Positions 43,603 to 53,778 of a stretch of 64,000 nt of DNA are shown in pieces; position 1 is the first letter of the stretch; every line of letters begins with the position of its first letter. Location: contig NZ_CP019236.1 of assembly GCF_001955695.1 (NCBI RefSeq), positions 5,394,001 through 5,458,000 of the forward strand, written 5' to 3'. The position numbers were made by a program, and so were the translations under genes. The notes under the pieces are model-generated. The model ran no database searches and was not told where the DNA came from. It saw nothing but the letters and a program-made list of their open reading frames with translations. This DNA comes from Rhodoferax koreense. GTDB lineage: Bacteria; Pseudomonadota; Gammaproteobacteria; Burkholderiales; Burkholderiaceae_C.

Positions 43603-45026
43603 GCATGAACCTCGTCACGCTGCTGTACCTCGTTGCCAGCGTCTGTTTCATCCAGGCCTTGAAAGGCCTGTCCCATCCCACCACCTCGATCCGCGGCAAC
43701 GCCTTCGGCATGACCGGCATGGCGATTGCCGTGCTGACCACGGCCGCGCTCATCTACGAGCTCTCGGCCGGCAAGGTCGCGGGCCTGGGCTATGTGCTGG
43801 CGGCGCTGGTGGTGGGTGGCGGCATCGGTGCCACCATGGCCAACAAGGTCGAGATGACGAAGATGCCCGAACTGGTCGCCTTCATGCACAGCATGATCGG
43901 CCTGGCCGCGGTCTTCATCGCCGTGGCCGCCGTGGCCGAACCGCATGCGTTCAACATCGCGGCGCTCGGCGAGCCGATTCCCGGCGGCAACCGCGTGGAA
44001 CTGGCCCTGGGCGCCTTCATCGGCGCAGTGACCTTCAGCGGCTCGGTGATCGCCTTCGGCAAGCTCTCGGGCAAATACAAGTTCCGCCTGTTCCAGGGCA
44101 AGCCGGTGCAGTTCAGCGGGCAGCACAAGCTCAACCTGGTGCTCGGCCTGGCCGCGGCCTTCTTCTGCTTCGGCTTCTGGCACAGCCAGAGCTGGATGGA
44201 CATCCTGCTGGTGATTGCGCTCGGCTTCGCACTCGGCGTGCTGCTGATCATCCCGATCGGCGGCGCCGACATGCCGGTGGTCGTCTCCATGCTCAACAGC
44301 TATTCGGGCTGGGCGGCCGCCGGCATCGGCTTCAGCCTGAACAACAGCATGCTGATCATCGCCGGCAGCCTGGTGGGCAGCTCCGGGGCGATCCTTTCCT
44401 ACATCATGTGCAAGGCGATGAACCGCTCGTTCTTCAACGTGATCGGCGGCGGCTTCGGCGGCGATGCGGCAGGCGGCAGCGCCGGCGGTGCGGCCGAGCA
44501 ACGCCCGGTCAAAAGCGGCAGCGCCGACGACGCGGCCTTCGTGCTGGCCAATGCCGAGACCGTGGTCATCGTGCCCGGCTACGGACTGGCCGTGGCGCGC
44601 GCGCAGCACGCGGTGAAGGAGCTCGCGGCCAAGCTCACCGAACACGGCGTGACCGTCAAGTACGCGATCCACCCGGTGGCCGGCCGCATGCCGGGCCACA
44701 TGAACGTGCTATTGGCCGAGGCCGAGGTGCCGTACGACCAGGTGTTCGAGATGGAAGACATCAACGGCGAGTTCGGCCAGGTGGACGTGGCGATCATCCT
44801 GGGCGCCAACGACGTGGTGAACCCGGCCGCGCACACCAAGGGCAGCCCGATCTACGGCATGCCGATCCTGGAGGCCTACAAGGCCAAGACGGTGATCGTG
44901 AACAAGCGCTCCATGGCCGCGGGTTATGCCGGGCTCGATAACGAGCTGTTCTACATGAACAAGACCATGATGGTCTTTGGGGATGCGAAGAAAGTCGTGG
45001 AAGACATGGGAAAGGCGATTGAATGA
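43599..45026 (+). CDS. pntB: NAD(P) transhydrogenase subunit beta
   Basis: A 475-aa subunit with about nine membrane helices (residues 1-270) and a C-terminal NADP(H)-binding domain III (about 290-475: VVIVPGYGLAVARAQHAVKELAAKL, GRMPGHMNVLLAEA, GANDVVNPAA, KRSMAAGYAG). With PntAA and PntAB it uses the proton gradient to make NADPH. Translationally coupled on both sides: ATGA overlaps with pntAB and with the following acyl-CoA ligase gene. Confidence 0.96.
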   Translation: MSMNLVTLLYLVASVCFIQALKGLSHPTTSIRGNAFGMTGMAIAVLTTAALIYELSAGKVAGLGYVLAALVVGGGIGATMANKVEMTKMPELVAFMHSMIGLAAVFIAVAAVAEPHAFNIAALGEPIPGGNRVELALGAFIGAVTFSGSVIAFGKLSGKYKFRLFQGKPVQFSGQHKLNLVLGLAAAFFCFGFWHSQSWMDILLVIALGFALGVLLIIPIGGADMPVVVSMLNSYSGWAAAGIGFSLNNSMLIIAGSLVGSSGAILSYIMCKAMNRSFFNVIGGGFGGDAAGGSAGGAAEQRPVKSGSADDAAFVLANAETVVIVPGYGLAVARAQHAVKELAAKLTEHGVTVKYAIHPVAGRMPGHMNVLLAEAEVPYDQVFEMEDINGEFGQVDVAIILGANDVVNPAAHTKGSPIYGMPILEAYKAKTVIVNKRSMAAGYAGLDNELFYMNKTMMVFGDAKKVVEDMGKAIE

Positions 45027-46699
45027 CAGAGCGTATCTGGCTCAAGAGTTACCCGCCGGGCGTGCCGGCGGACATCGATCCGACGTTGTATCCGTCGCTG
45101 GTGGCCCTGCTGGAGGAAAGCTTCAGCAAATACGCCGACCGCACGGCCTACAGCTTCATGGGGCGGGATCTCAGCTATGCGCAGACCGATGCGCTGAGCC
45201 GCAGCCTGGCCGGCTATCTGCAAGGCCTGGGACTGGTCAAGGGTGACCGCGTGGCGATCATGATGCCCAACGTGCCGCAGTATCCGGTGGCGGTGGCGGC
45301 CATCCTGCGCGCGGGCATGGTGGTGGTGAACGTGAATCCGCTGTACACCCCGCGCGAACTCGAGCACCAGCTCAAGGATTCGGGCGCCAAGGCCATCGTG
45401 ATCCTGGAGAATTTCGCCGCCGTGCTGTCGCAGTGCATCAAGGCCACGCCGGTCGAGCATGTGGTGCTGTGCGCCATGGGCGACCAGTTGGGGCTGCTCA
45501 AGGGCACGATCGTCAATTACGTGGTGCGCAACGTCAAGAAGATGGTGCCGGCCTTCGAACTGCCGGCCGCCGTGCGTTTCAACGATGCCGTGGCCAAAGG
45601 CGGGCGCAGCGGGTTCAAGCCCCAGACGCTGCAAGCCGACGACGTGGCCGTGCTGCAATACACCGGCGGCACCACCGGGGTCGCCAAGGGTGCCGTGCTG
45701 CTGCACCGCAACGTGATCGCCAACACCTTGCAGTCCGAAGCCTGGAACCAGCCGGTGATGGACGCCGTGCCGAAGAGCGAGCAGGCCACCACGGTGTGCG
45801 CGCTGCCGCTGTACCACATCTTCGCCTTCACCGTGGGCATGATGCTGTCGATGCGCACCGGCGGCAAGCTGCTCCTGATCCCGAACCCGCGCGACATTCC
45901 GGCGGTGCTCAAGGAGTTGTCCAAACACACCGTGCACAGCCTGCCGGCGGTGAACACGCTGTTCAACGCGCTGGCCAACCACCCCGACTTCAACACCGTG
46001 GACTGGAGCCACCTGAAGCTGTCGCTGGGCGGCGGCACCGCGGTGCAGGGCGCCGTCGCCAAGCTCTGGCTGGAGAAGACCGGTTGCCCGATCTGCGAGG
46101 GTTACGGCCTGTCCGAAACCTCGCCGTCGGCCGCCTGCAACCCACCGACGGACAAGGGGTTCAGTGCGTCCATCGGCGTTCCGATCCCGAGCACGATCTT
46201 CCGCCTGCTCGACGACGACGGCCATGACGTGCCCCCGGGCCAGCCCGGCGAAATCGCCATCAAGGGGCCGCAGGTGATGGCCGGCTACTGGCAGCGCCCG
46301 GACGAAACCGCCAAGGTGATGACGCCGGACGGGTTCTTCAAATCCGGCGACATCGGCACGATGGACGAGCGCGGCTACTTCAGGATCGTGGACCGCAAGA
46401 AGGACATGATCCTGGTCAGCGGCTTCAACGTCTATCCGAACGAGATCGAAGACGTGGTGGGCCGGCTCGAAGGCGTGCTCGAATGCGCCTGCGTGGGCGT
46501 GGCCGACGAGAAGTCGGGCGAGGCGGTGAAGCTCGTGATCGTGAAGAAGAACCCCGACCTCAGCGAAGCCCAGGTGCGCGCCTACTGCAAGGCCAATCTC
46601 ACCGGCTACAAACAGCCGAAGACCATCGAGTTCCGTGCCGACCTGCCGAAGACGCCGGTGGGCAAGATCCTGCGGCGCGAGCTGCGCGACAAGAAATAG
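45023..46699 (+). CDS. fadD: Long-chain fatty acid-CoA ligase
   Basis: A 558-aa AMP-forming acyl-CoA synthetase activating long-chain fatty acids. The P-loop is YTGGTTGVAKGA, the adenylate motif GYGLSETSP, the hinge region YFRIVDRKKDMILVSGFNVYPNEIE, and the catalytic Lys lies in KTPVGKILRREL. The start overlaps the pntB stop (ATGA), so it is part of the transhydrogenase transcript. Transhydrogenase NADPH and fatty-acid activation in one transcript may link redox supply to fatty-acid metabolism; this is inference. Confidence 0.95.
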   Translation: MTERIWLKSYPPGVPADIDPTLYPSLVALLEESFSKYADRTAYSFMGRDLSYAQTDALSRSLAGYLQGLGLVKGDRVAIMMPNVPQYPVAVAAILRAGMVVVNVNPLYTPRELEHQLKDSGAKAIVILENFAAVLSQCIKATPVEHVVLCAMGDQLGLLKGTIVNYVVRNVKKMVPAFELPAAVRFNDAVAKGGRSGFKPQTLQADDVAVLQYTGGTTGVAKGAVLLHRNVIANTLQSEAWNQPVMDAVPKSEQATTVCALPLYHIFAFTVGMMLSMRTGGKLLLIPNPRDIPAVLKELSKHTVHSLPAVNTLFNALANHPDFNTVDWSHLKLSLGGGTAVQGAVAKLWLEKTGCPICEGYGLSETSPSAACNPPTDKGFSASIGVPIPSTIFRLLDDDGHDVPPGQPGEIAIKGPQVMAGYWQRPDETAKVMTPDGFFKSGDIGTMDERGYFRIVDRKKDMILVSGFNVYPNEIEDVVGRLEGVLECACVGVADEKSGEAVKLVIVKKNPDLSEAQVRAYCKANLTGYKQPKTIEFRADLPKTPVGKILRRELRDKK

Positions 46700-46701
46700 A
46701 A

Positions 46702-47463
46702 GTGGCCACCGCCATCCTCAGCGCCCTGCCCGAGGAGCAGGAAGGCCTGGCCGCCCTGATGACGGACACCGAAACCGTACGGCATGCCGGGCGCGAGTTC
46801 CATCGGGGGCGTTGGCAGGGTGCGCCGGTGGTGTTCGCGCTGTCGCGCATCGGCAAGGTCGCGGCGGCGACGACCGCGGCGGCGCTGATCGAGCGTTTCG
46901 GTGTGCAGCGCATCGTGTTTACCGGCGTGGCCGGTGGCCTGCACCCCGAGGTGCGGGTCGGCGACACGGTGATCGCCGGCGAATTCCTGCAGCACGACAT
47001 GGACGCGACGCCGCTGTTCCCGCGCCACGAGATCCCGCTCTACGCCCGCAGCCGGTTTGGTGCGGACATGGCGCTATCTGCTACCATTTTTGAAGCAGCC
47101 ACTGCAGATAAAACGGGCGTCGGAGGCACTTTCGATGCCGAAACCATCCGTCGTTTCGGCTTGCAGGCGATGCGTGTGCACCGCGGCCTGCTGGTCAGCG
47201 GCGACCGTTTCGTGTCGTCCGCCGGGGAGGCCCGGGCCCTGCGCGAGGCCCTGCCGGATGCCCTGGCCGTGGACATGGAGGGTGCGGCCGTGGCCCAGGT
47301 CTGCCACGACTACGGCATCCCCTTCGCGGCGGTGCGCCATATTTCCGACCGCGCGGACGATGCGGCGCACGTGGACTTTCCGGCCTATCTGAAGGCGGTG
47401 GCCGCGCTGCAGGCCAGGGCGGTGATCACCCGCTTTCTTTCGGCGCAGGCGCAACGGCCCTGA
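46702..47463 (+). CDS. mtnN: 5'-Methylthioadenosine/S-adenosylhomocysteine nucleosidase
   Basis: A 253-aa MTA/SAH nucleosidase that cleaves adenine from MTA and SAH. Present are ILSALPEEQEGLAALM at the N-terminus, FTGVAGGLHPEVRVGDTVIA, the nucleoside site AVDMEGAAVAQVCHDYGIPF and the catalytic Asp in RHISDRADD. The GTG start at 46702 is 2 bp after the fadD stop. Residues about 127-144 (ATIFEAATADKTGVGGTF) are encoded by an A/T-richer segment matching one in benE, apparently an inserted repeat in the variable middle of the protein. Confidence 0.92.
   Translation: MATAILSALPEEQEGLAALMTDTETVRHAGREFHRGRWQGAPVVFALSRIGKVAAATTAAALIERFGVQRIVFTGVAGGLHPEVRVGDTVIAGEFLQHDMDATPLFPRHEIPLYARSRFGADMALSATIFEAATADKTGVGGTFDAETIRRFGLQAMRVHRGLLVSGDRFVSSAGEARALREALPDALAVDMEGAAVAQVCHDYGIPFAAVRHISDRADDAAHVDFPAYLKAVAALQARAVITRFLSAQAQRP
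47080..47132 (+). repeat. Intragenic dispersed repeat copy A (within mtnN)
   Basis: This 53-bp segment matches 58796-58848 in benE at 32 of 53 positions without gaps. Both start GCTA and share AGCAGC, GGCG and a TT end. It is about half G+C against roughly two-thirds around it. It is read in the same frame as the benE copy (ATIFEAATADKTGVGGTF here). The wording resembles a dispersed Burkholderiales repeat I recall, but that has not been searched. Confidence 0.6.
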
Positions 47464-47514
47464 ACCGGGCGGTCAGCGCCGGCCGCGCTGTCAGCGGGTT
47501 AGCGGGCCAGGGCC

Positions 47515-47967
47515 TCAAGGCCTGGGTGATGCCGTCGAGCGCGAGGCGTCGAGTTGCGCCTTGGCGCGCTGGGCCAGGGCGATGTCGCCCGGGGTTTCGG
47601 GGTTCCACGCCGGCACCGGCATGGGCCGTCCGTGCGAATCCACCGAGACGAACACGATCAGGCATTCGGTGGTGGTCTGCATCTGGCCGCCCTTCATGTC
47701 GCCGCTGCGCACCTCCACCGAGATGTTCATGCTGGTGTTGCCGGTGTAGGCCATGCGCGCCTCCACCTCCACCAGGTCGCCGATCATGATCGGATGGTGG
47801 AACCGGATGCCGCCCACGTAGACCGTGATGCAGTAGCGCTTGGCCCAGCTCGTGGCGCAGGCATAACCGGCTTCGTCGATCCATTTCATGACGGTGCCGC
47901 CGTGCACCTTGCCGCCGAAGTTGACGGTGTTGGGTTCGGCCAGGAAACGCAGGGTGATTGCAGACAT
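47515..47967 (-). CDS. Acyl-CoA thioesterase (YciA-like hotdog)
   Basis: A 150-aa hotdog acyl-CoA thioesterase. VNFGGKVHGGTVMKWIDEAGYACA holds the catalytic Asp region, and GGIRFHHPIMIGDLVEVEARMAYTGNTSMNISVEV is the family core. The ATG at 47967 is chosen because upstream codons add non-family sequence; its ribosome site is weak. It is a convergent neighbour of the fadD-mtnN transcript, which is of interest because it reverses acyl-CoA formation. Confidence 0.92.
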   Translation of the reverse strand: MSAITLRFLAEPNTVNFGGKVHGGTVMKWIDEAGYACATSWAKRYCITVYVGGIRFHHPIMIGDLVEVEARMAYTGNTSMNISVEVRSGDMKGGQMQTTTECLIVFVSVDSHGRPMPVPAWNPETPGDIALAQRAKAQLDASRSTASPRP

Positions 47968-48187
47968 TTTTTTCTCGCGGGGAAGATCGGTGCCGGCGAT
48001 TATCCGGGCTTCGGCCACAAATCCCGCCGCGCTTTTGTCCTCACCAGAAGACAGGCCACCGGACATTCCCATTCCCCCGGCGGGCCAAGTGTGTCAAAGT
48101 GTCATACGGTGATCCGCAGGACCAAAACGTGCAAACGTTTCTGCTAACCTTTCCCTTCAACATCCACTCAGCTTTGAAAGGCGCACC

Positions 48188-48505
48188 ATGGCAAGAACCA
48201 GTATCGAGTCCCAGGAACAATTGGTCGACGAAATCAAGGCGACCATCTCCGATGCGGAAGACATGTTGTCTGCCACCGCCGACCAGGCGGGCGAAAAGGT
48301 CACCAAGCTGCGCGCGCGCGTGCAGGCCCGCCTGCTCGACGCCAAGGCCCGCCTCATCGAAGCCGAAGAGCTGCTCATCGCCAAGACCAAGGCTGCGGCC
48401 AAGGCCACCGACGTCTACGTGCACGAGTCGCCATGGACGGCCATCGGCGTGGGCTGCGCGGTCGGCGTGGTGGTGGGCCTGCTCATCGGCAGCAACCGCC
48501 GCTGA
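48188..48505 (+). CDS. DUF883 family protein (ElaB/YqjD-like)
   Basis: A 105-aa ribosome-associated inner-membrane protein type. A long amphipathic helical segment (1-80, Ala/Glu/Lys-rich) is followed by the DUF883 signature HESPWTAIGVGCAVGVVVGLLIG and a short basic end (SNRR). YqjD and ElaB bind stationary-phase ribosomes to the membrane in E. coli. First gene of a trio with a YqjE-like and a YqjK-like protein. Confidence 0.93.
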   Translation: MARTSIESQEQLVDEIKATISDAEDMLSATADQAGEKVTKLRARVQARLLDAKARLIEAEELLIAKTKAAAKATDVYVHESPWTAIGVGCAVGVVVGLLIGSNRR

Positions 48506-48534
48506 ACGCTGCATGCACCGGCACAGCCTGTTGA

Positions 48535-48969
48535 ATGCGTAGCGCCATGGCCGGCTTGCGTGGACCTGGCGGCCCTTTCGGTGCCCTGCGGGGCATGGCG
48601 GTGTCCCTGCTGGGCACCGGCCATACCCGGCTGAAACTGCTCGGCAACGAAATCCACACCGAGAAGCTGCGCATCCTGCGCCAACTGGGCTTCGCCGCCG
48701 GCATGATCTTCTGCGCGGGCCTGGCGATCCTGCTGGCCGTAGCCCTGCTCGTGGTGCTGTTCTGGGACCAGCGCGTGGCCTTGCTGGCCGGGCTCACTCT
48801 GTTGTTTGCCGCACTCGGCATCTTCTTCTACACCTCGCTCAGGCGCTCGAGCGAGGACGCCGAAAACCTGTTCGCGGCCAGCCTGGCCGAGCTGCAGGAA
48901 GACCTGCGCCAGCTCAAATCGGCTGCCGCAACCCCGGCACCTGCCGCCCATGAAAAAAACCCTGGCTGA
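48535..48969 (+). CDS. Phage holin family protein (YqjE-like)
   Basis: A 144-aa small membrane protein of the Phage_holin_3_6/DUF1469 (YqjE) family. Two transmembrane helices (about 53-77 and 82-100) are separated by a short turn (WDQRV), flanked by soluble helices (LKLLGNEIHTEKLRILRQL before, SSEDAENLFAASLAELQEDLRQLK after). Despite the name it is unrelated to lysis here. ATG at 48535 or 48547. Its end overlaps the next gene by 20 bp. Confidence 0.88.
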   Translation: MRSAMAGLRGPGGPFGALRGMAVSLLGTGHTRLKLLGNEIHTEKLRILRQLGFAAGMIFCAGLAILLAVALLVVLFWDQRVALLAGLTLLFAALGIFFYTSLRRSSEDAENLFAASLAELQEDLRQLKSAAATPAPAAHEKNPG

Positions 48970-49279
48970 ACTGCAGCTGGAGCGGGCGCTGCTCATCGAG
49001 CGCATCGCCGCGGAGCGCACCGTGCTCGCGCGCCAACTCGCGCCTTTCCAGCGCGCGGCAGAAACTTCCGACAAGGTGTCGGCCTTCGTGGCCCGGATCA
49101 CGGCCTACGTGCGCGAGCATCCACTGACCATGGCCGCGGCACTGGGCCTGCTGGCCCTGCTCAAGCCGCGCAGCAGCCTGCGCTGGGCGCAGCGTGGTTT
49201 CATGCTGTGGCGCAGCTGGCGCGTGCTGCGCGCCTGGCAGCCCGTGGGCCTGCTGCAGAAGCTGCGCCGCTTCCTCTGA
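48950..49279 (+). CDS. YqjK-like family protein
   Basis: A 109-aa protein in the position and style of YqjK: a charged N-terminal helix (LAELQLERALLIERIAAERTVLARQL), a hydrophobic stretch (HPLTMAAALGLLALLK, about 57-72) and a Trp/Arg-rich C-terminus (FMLWRSWRVLRAW). It starts inside the YqjE-like gene, which supports co-translation. Function unknown; the trio is usually stress- or stationary-phase-linked. Confidence 0.85.
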   Translation: MKKTLAELQLERALLIERIAAERTVLARQLAPFQRAAETSDKVSAFVARITAYVREHPLTMAAALGLLALLKPRSSLRWAQRGFMLWRSWRVLRAWQPVGLLQKLRRFL

Positions 49280-49319
49280 CCGCCGGCCGGCCCGACCGCT
49301 GGTTCCCTGCCCACGCAGC

Positions 49320-52300
49320 CTACGCGGCGCGTTGACCGCCGGCCGCCACTGCTGGCGCCTGCAGGATGCGCTGCAGGTACCGGCCCGTGTGGCTGGCCGG
49401 ATTCGCGGCAATGTCCTCCGGCGTGCCCACGCCCACCACGGTGCCGCCACCCGCGCCGCCTTCGGGGCCCATGTCGATCAGCCAGTCGGCGGTCTTGATC
49501 ACATCGAGGTTGTGCTCGATCACCACGATGGTGTTGCCGGCATCGCGCAGCTGGTGCAGCACCTTGAGCAGCAGGTCGATGTCGGCGAAGTGCAGGCCGG
49601 TGGTCGGCTCGTCCAGGATGTACAGGGTGCGGCCGGTGTCGCGTTTGCTCAACTCCAGCGCCAGCTTCACGCGCTGCGCCTCGCCGCCGGACAGGGTGGT
49701 CGCGGCCTGGCCGAGCTTGATGTAGGACAGGCCCACGTCGAGCAGGGTCTGCAGCTTGCGCGCGATGTTGGGCACGGCCTTGAGGAAGTCGAACGCGGCC
49801 TCGACCGTCAACTCCAGGATCTGCGCGATGTTCTTGCCCTTGTAGAGCACCTCCAGCGTTTCCCGGTTGTAGCGCTGGCCCTTGCACACATCGCAGGGCA
49901 CGTAGACGTCGGGCAGGAAGTGCATCTCCACCTTGACCATGCCGTCGCCCTGGCACGCCTCGCAGCGGCCGCCGGCCACGTTGAAGCTGAAGCGGCCCGG
50001 CCCGTAGCCGCGTTCGCGCGCCGTGGGCACCTCGGCCATGAGCTCGCGGATCGGCGTGAACAGGCCGGTGTAGGTGGCCGGGTTGCTGCGCGGCGTGCGG
50101 CCGATCGGCGACTGGTCGACGTTGATCACCTTGTCGAAATGTTCGATGCCGACGATTTCCTCGTGGGGCGCCGGCTCGTCGTGCGCGCGGTAGATCTGGC
50201 GCGCCACGGCCGCATAGAGCGTGTCGTTGACCAGCGTGGATTTGCCGGAGCCTGACACGCCGGTCACGCAGGTGAACAGGCCTACGGGCAAGTCGACGCT
50301 CACGTTCTTGAGGTTGTGGCCCGTGGCGCCGACGATGCGCAGCGCCTGCAGCTTGGGCGCTTCCTTGGCGACTTTCGACGCCTTCCCTGCGCCAGGAAGC
50401 GCCGCGTCCTGCATCTCCGGCAGCCAGGGCGTGCGCCGCCGCGGCACGGCGATCTGCAGCGTGTGCGCCAGGTACTGGCCGGTGAGCGATGCCGGCGTGT
50501 CGCGCACCTGCTCGAACGTGCCCTGGGCGATCACCTTGCCGCCATGCACGCCCGCGCCCAGGCCCATGTCGATGATGTGGTCGGCCGCGCGCATCATGTC
50601 TTCGTCATGCTCGACCACGAGCACGCTGTTGCCGATGTCGCGCAGGTGTTTCAGCGTGTCGATCAGGCGGTCGTTGTCGCGCTGGTGCAGGCCGATGCTG
50701 GGCTCGTCGAGCACGTACATCACGCCGGTCAGGCCCGAGCCGATCTGCGAGGCCAGGCGGATGCGCTGCGATTCGCCGCCCGAGAGCGTCTCGGCGCTGC
50801 GGTCCAGGCTCAGGTAGTTCAGGCCCACGTCGTTGAGGAATTTCAGACGCAGGCCGATCTCGCGCACCACCTTCTCGGCGATTTCGCCCTTGGCGCCGTG
50901 CATGGTCAGCGCGCCGAAATACGCGAAGCTCTCGCGCAGCGTGACGCGGCTGATCTCGAAGATGGCGCGCGCCTGCGCCCCCTCGCCGATCTTCACGTGG
51001 CGCGCCTCGCGCCGGAGGCGGGAGCCGCCGCAGTCCGGGCACGGCTGGGTGCTGCGGTAGCGCGCCAGGTCTTCGCGCACCAGCACCGAATCCGTCTCGC
51101 GGTAACGCCGCTGCATGTTGGGGATGATGCCCTCGAAAGGGTGCTTCCTGGTGACCTTCTTGCCCTGCGAGGCACCGGACTCCATCACGTAGCTGAACTT
51201 GATTTCCTCTTCGCCCGAGCCATGCAGCAAGGCTTGTTGCACCGTCTCGGGGAGTTTCTCGAAAGCCTGCTCGATGTCGAACCTGTAGTGTTTGGCCAGA
51301 CTCTCGAGCAGCGCGAAATAGTAGCCGTTGCGCCGGTCCCAGCCCTTGATGGCGCCGCTGGCCAGGCTCAAGGTGGGAAAGGCCACGACCCGCGCCGGGT
51401 CGAAGAATTCCTGCTGGCCCAAGCCGTCGCAGGTGGGGCAGGCGCCCACGGGCGAATTGAACGAGAACAGCCGCGGCTCCAGCTCGCTGATCGAGTAGTT
51501 GCACACCGGGCAGGAGAATTTCGCGTTGAAGAAATGCTCGTGCTGGTGGTCCATCTCGATGGCCAGCGCGCGGCCGTCGGCCAGTCGCAGCGCGGCCTCG
51601 AAGCTTTCGGCCAGCCGCTGGCGCACCTGGTCGCGCGCGGCCATGTCCGACTCACCACGCACCTTGATGCGGTCGATCACCACGTCGATGTTGTGCTTCT
51701 CGGTCTTCTTGAGCTTGGGCAGGTTGTCGAACTCGAAGGATTCGCCGTCGATGCGGAAGCGCACGTAACCCTGGGCCTGCAATTCGGCGAAGGTGTCGAT
51801 GAATTCGCCCTTCTTCTCGCGCGCGATCGGCGCCAGCACCATCAGCCGGGTGTCCTCGGGCAGCGCCAGCACGGTGTCGACCATCTGGCTCACGGTCTGG
51901 GCCTGCAGCGGCAGGTCGTGGTCGGGGCAGTAGGGCGTGCCCGCGCGCGCGAACAGCAGGCGCAGGTAGTCGTGGATCTCGGTCACCGTGCCCACGGTGG
52001 AGCGCGGGTTGTGGCTGGTGGCCTTCTGCTCGATGGAAATCGCCGGGGAGAGGCCCTCGATCATGTCCACGTCGGGCTTGTCCATCAGCTGCAGGAACTG
52101 CCGCGCATAGGTGGACAGGCTTTCCACATAGCGCCGCTGGCCCTCGGCATACAGGGTGTCGAAGGCCAGGCTCGACTTGCCCGAACCCGACAGTCCGGTG
52201 ATCACCACCAGCTGGTTGCGCGGGATGTCGAGGTCGATGTTCTTCAGGTTGTGCGTGCGGGCGCCGCGCACGCTGATGCGCTGCTGCTGCAACGCCAGGC

Positions 52301-52355
52301 GCTGGAGGATGGCGTCGCGGGCGGGGTCGAGGTGGTCGGTGGCGGGTGAATTCAA
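49320..52355 (-). CDS. uvrA: Excinuclease ABC subunit A
   Basis: A 1011-aa damage-recognition ATPase of nucleotide excision repair, slightly longer than the usual 940-970. The first Walker A is GLSGSGKSS at about 54-62. The zinc-module CxxC pairs are CPVCNYSI...CPTCDGLG. The first signature is [12 protein letters not shown], the second Walker [11 protein letters not shown], the C-terminal zinc finger CEACQGDG...CDVCKGQRY and the second signature [12 protein letters not shown]. No LexA-type box was seen in the 153-bp divergent gap to the MFS gene. Confidence 0.97.
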   Translation of the reverse strand: MNSPATDHLDPARDAILQRLALQQQRISVRGARTHNLKNIDLDIPRNQLVVITGLSGSGKSSLAFDTLYAEGQRRYVESLSTYARQFLQLMDKPDVDMIEGLSPAISIEQKATSHNPRSTVGTVTEIHDYLRLLFARAGTPYCPDHDLPLQAQTVSQMVDTVLALPEDTRLMVLAPIAREKKGEFIDTFAELQAQGYVRFRIDGESFEFDNLPKLKKTEKHNIDVVIDRIKVRGESDMAARDQVRQRLAESFEAALRLADGRALAIEMDHQHEHFFNAKFSCPVCNYSISELEPRLFSFNSPVGACPTCDGLGQQEFFDPARVVAFPTLSLASGAIKGWDRRNGYYFALLESLAKHYRFDIEQAFEKLPETVQQALLHGSGEEEIKFSYVMESGASQGKKVTRKHPFEGIIPNMQRRYRETDSVLVREDLARYRSTQPCPDCGGSRLRREARHVKIGEGAQARAIFEISRVTLRESFAYFGALTMHGAKGEIAEKVVREIGLRLKFLNDVGLNYLSLDRSAETLSGGESQRIRLASQIGSGLTGVMYVLDEPSIGLHQRDNDRLIDTLKHLRDIGNSVLVVEHDEDMMRAADHIIDMGLGAGVHGGKVIAQGTFEQVRDTPASLTGQYLAHTLQIAVPRRRTPWLPEMQDAALPGAGKASKVAKEAPKLQALRIVGATGHNLKNVSVDLPVGLFTCVTGVSGSGKSTLVNDTLYAAVARQIYRAHDEPAPHEEIVGIEHFDKVINVDQSPIGRTPRSNPATYTGLFTPIRELMAEVPTARERGYGPGRFSFNVAGGRCEACQGDGMVKVEMHFLPDVYVPCDVCKGQRYNRETLEVLYKGKNIAQILELTVEAAFDFLKAVPNIARKLQTLLDVGLSYIKLGQAATTLSGGEAQRVKLALELSKRDTGRTLYILDEPTTGLHFADIDLLLKVLHQLRDAGNTIVVIEHNLDVIKTADWLIDMGPEGGAGGGTVVGVGTPEDIAANPASHTGRYLQRILQAPAVAAGGQRAA

Positions 52356-52508
52356 AGTGGGCAGACGCTGGCGGGTAACCCTCCATGATAGTTAAAGCCG
52401 GCCGCGCCGGCTGACGGGGCGTCGGGTGATCGGGGACAATCGAGGGTTGTTCCGGTCCTTGGCCGGACCTGCATGTAACCGATCCGCCCCTTTTTTCCAC
52501 CAACGCCC

Positions 52509-53777
52509 GTGTCCGATTCCACCTATTCGCCCGCCGGCCCCGCCCTGCCCCCGCTGGCGTCTGCCGGCGCCATGACGCCGCCCGAGCGGCGTGCCAGCCT
52601 GTCGCTGGCGGCCATCTTCGCGCTGCGCATGCTCGGGTTGTTCCTGGTGCTGCCGGTGTTTGCGCTGGAAGCGCGCAAATACCCGGGCGGCGACGATCCG
52701 GCGCTGGTCGGCCTGGCCATGGGCATCTACGGCCTGACCCAGGCGTTCCTGCAGATGCCGTTCGGCCTGGCCTCCGACCGGCTCGGCCGCAAGCGCGTCA
52801 TCGTCGCGGGCCTGCTGGTGTTCGCCGCTGGCAGCTTCGTGGCCGCCGCGGCCGACAGCCTCGGCGGCCTGCTGCTCGGCCGCGCACTGCAGGGCGCGGG
52901 TGCGGTGTCCGCCGCCGTGACCGCGTTGCTGGCCGACCTGACCCGCGACGCCGTGCGCACCAAGGCCATGGCGCTGGTGGGCGGCAGCATCGGGCTGATG
53001 TTCGCGCTGGCGCTGGTGATCGCGCCGCCGCTGGCGGCCCGCGTCGGCCTGGCCGGCCTTTTCGGGCTGACCGGCGCGCTGGCCCTGGGCGCCATCGCGC
53101 TCTTGCTGTGGCAGGTGCCGGCCGAGCCGGCGCGGCATCCGCAGGCGCCGCGCGGCCGGCTGAGCGACGTGCTGGCCCATGCCGACCTGCGCCGGCTCAA
53201 TGCCGGGGTGTTCGTCCTGCACACGGTGCAGATGGCCATGTGGGTGGCGGTGCCGGCGCTGCTGGTGCAAGCCGGGCTGGCCAAGGACCACCACTGGCAG
53301 GTCTACCTGCCGGCCGTCCTCGCTTCCTTCGTGGCCATGGGAGGCGTGCTGTTTCCGCTGGAGCGGCGCGGCTTCCTGCGCGGTGCGCTGCGCGGGGCGG
53401 TGGCCCTGCTCGTGCTGGTGCAGTGCGGCTTCGGCCTGATCGCCTGGCACGGGGAGCCGGCCAGCGGGCTCTGGCCGCTGGCCGGCCTGCTGTTCCTGTT
53501 CTTCTGCGCCTTCAACGCGCTCGAGGCCAGCCAGCCGAGCCTGGTGTCCAAACTCGCGCCCCCGGCGCTGCGCGGCGCCGCGCTCGGCCTCTACAACACC
53601 TTGCAGTCGCTCGGCCTGTTCGCCGGCGGCGCGCTCGGTGGCGCCTTGGTCAAGCTCGCGGGGGCACCGGTGCTGTTCGCGGCCACGCTCGGGCTGTGCG
53701 TGTTCTGGCTGGGCATCACCTGGGGCCTGCGGCCGATCGGTGTCGCACCATCGACGCCACACAGCGGCAGCCACTGA
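52509..53777 (+). CDS. MFS transporter
   Basis: A 422-aa major facilitator permease with 12 predicted helices. FALRMLGLFLVLPVFALEA is TM1, GLASDRLGRKRVIVAG is motif A, and GRALQGAGAVSAAVTALLADLT is the motif B region. It is related to YajR-type transporters but lacks the extra C-terminal domain. The substrate is unknown. Start is GTG at 52509 without a clear ribosome site; an ATG at 52572 is possible. The uvrA-MFS-ssb neighbourhood is conserved in related bacteria, as I recall. Confidence 0.9.
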   Translation: MSDSTYSPAGPALPPLASAGAMTPPERRASLSLAAIFALRMLGLFLVLPVFALEARKYPGGDDPALVGLAMGIYGLTQAFLQMPFGLASDRLGRKRVIVAGLLVFAAGSFVAAAADSLGGLLLGRALQGAGAVSAAVTALLADLTRDAVRTKAMALVGGSIGLMFALALVIAPPLAARVGLAGLFGLTGALALGAIALLLWQVPAEPARHPQAPRGRLSDVLAHADLRRLNAGVFVLHTVQMAMWVAVPALLVQAGLAKDHHWQVYLPAVLASFVAMGGVLFPLERRGFLRGALRGAVALLVLVQCGFGLIAWHGEPASGLWPLAGLLFLFFCAFNALEASQPSLVSKLAPPALRGAALGLYNTLQSLGLFAGGALGGALVKLAGAPVLFAATLGLCVFWLGITWGLRPIGVAPSTPHSGSH

Positions 53778-53778
53778 A

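Noticed and set aside
52356..52508. Looked for a LexA (SOS) box in front of uvrA
   Set aside because: No CTGT-N8-ACAG-like palindrome is present; only a GC-rich hairpin GCCGGC-CGC-GCCGGC was seen.
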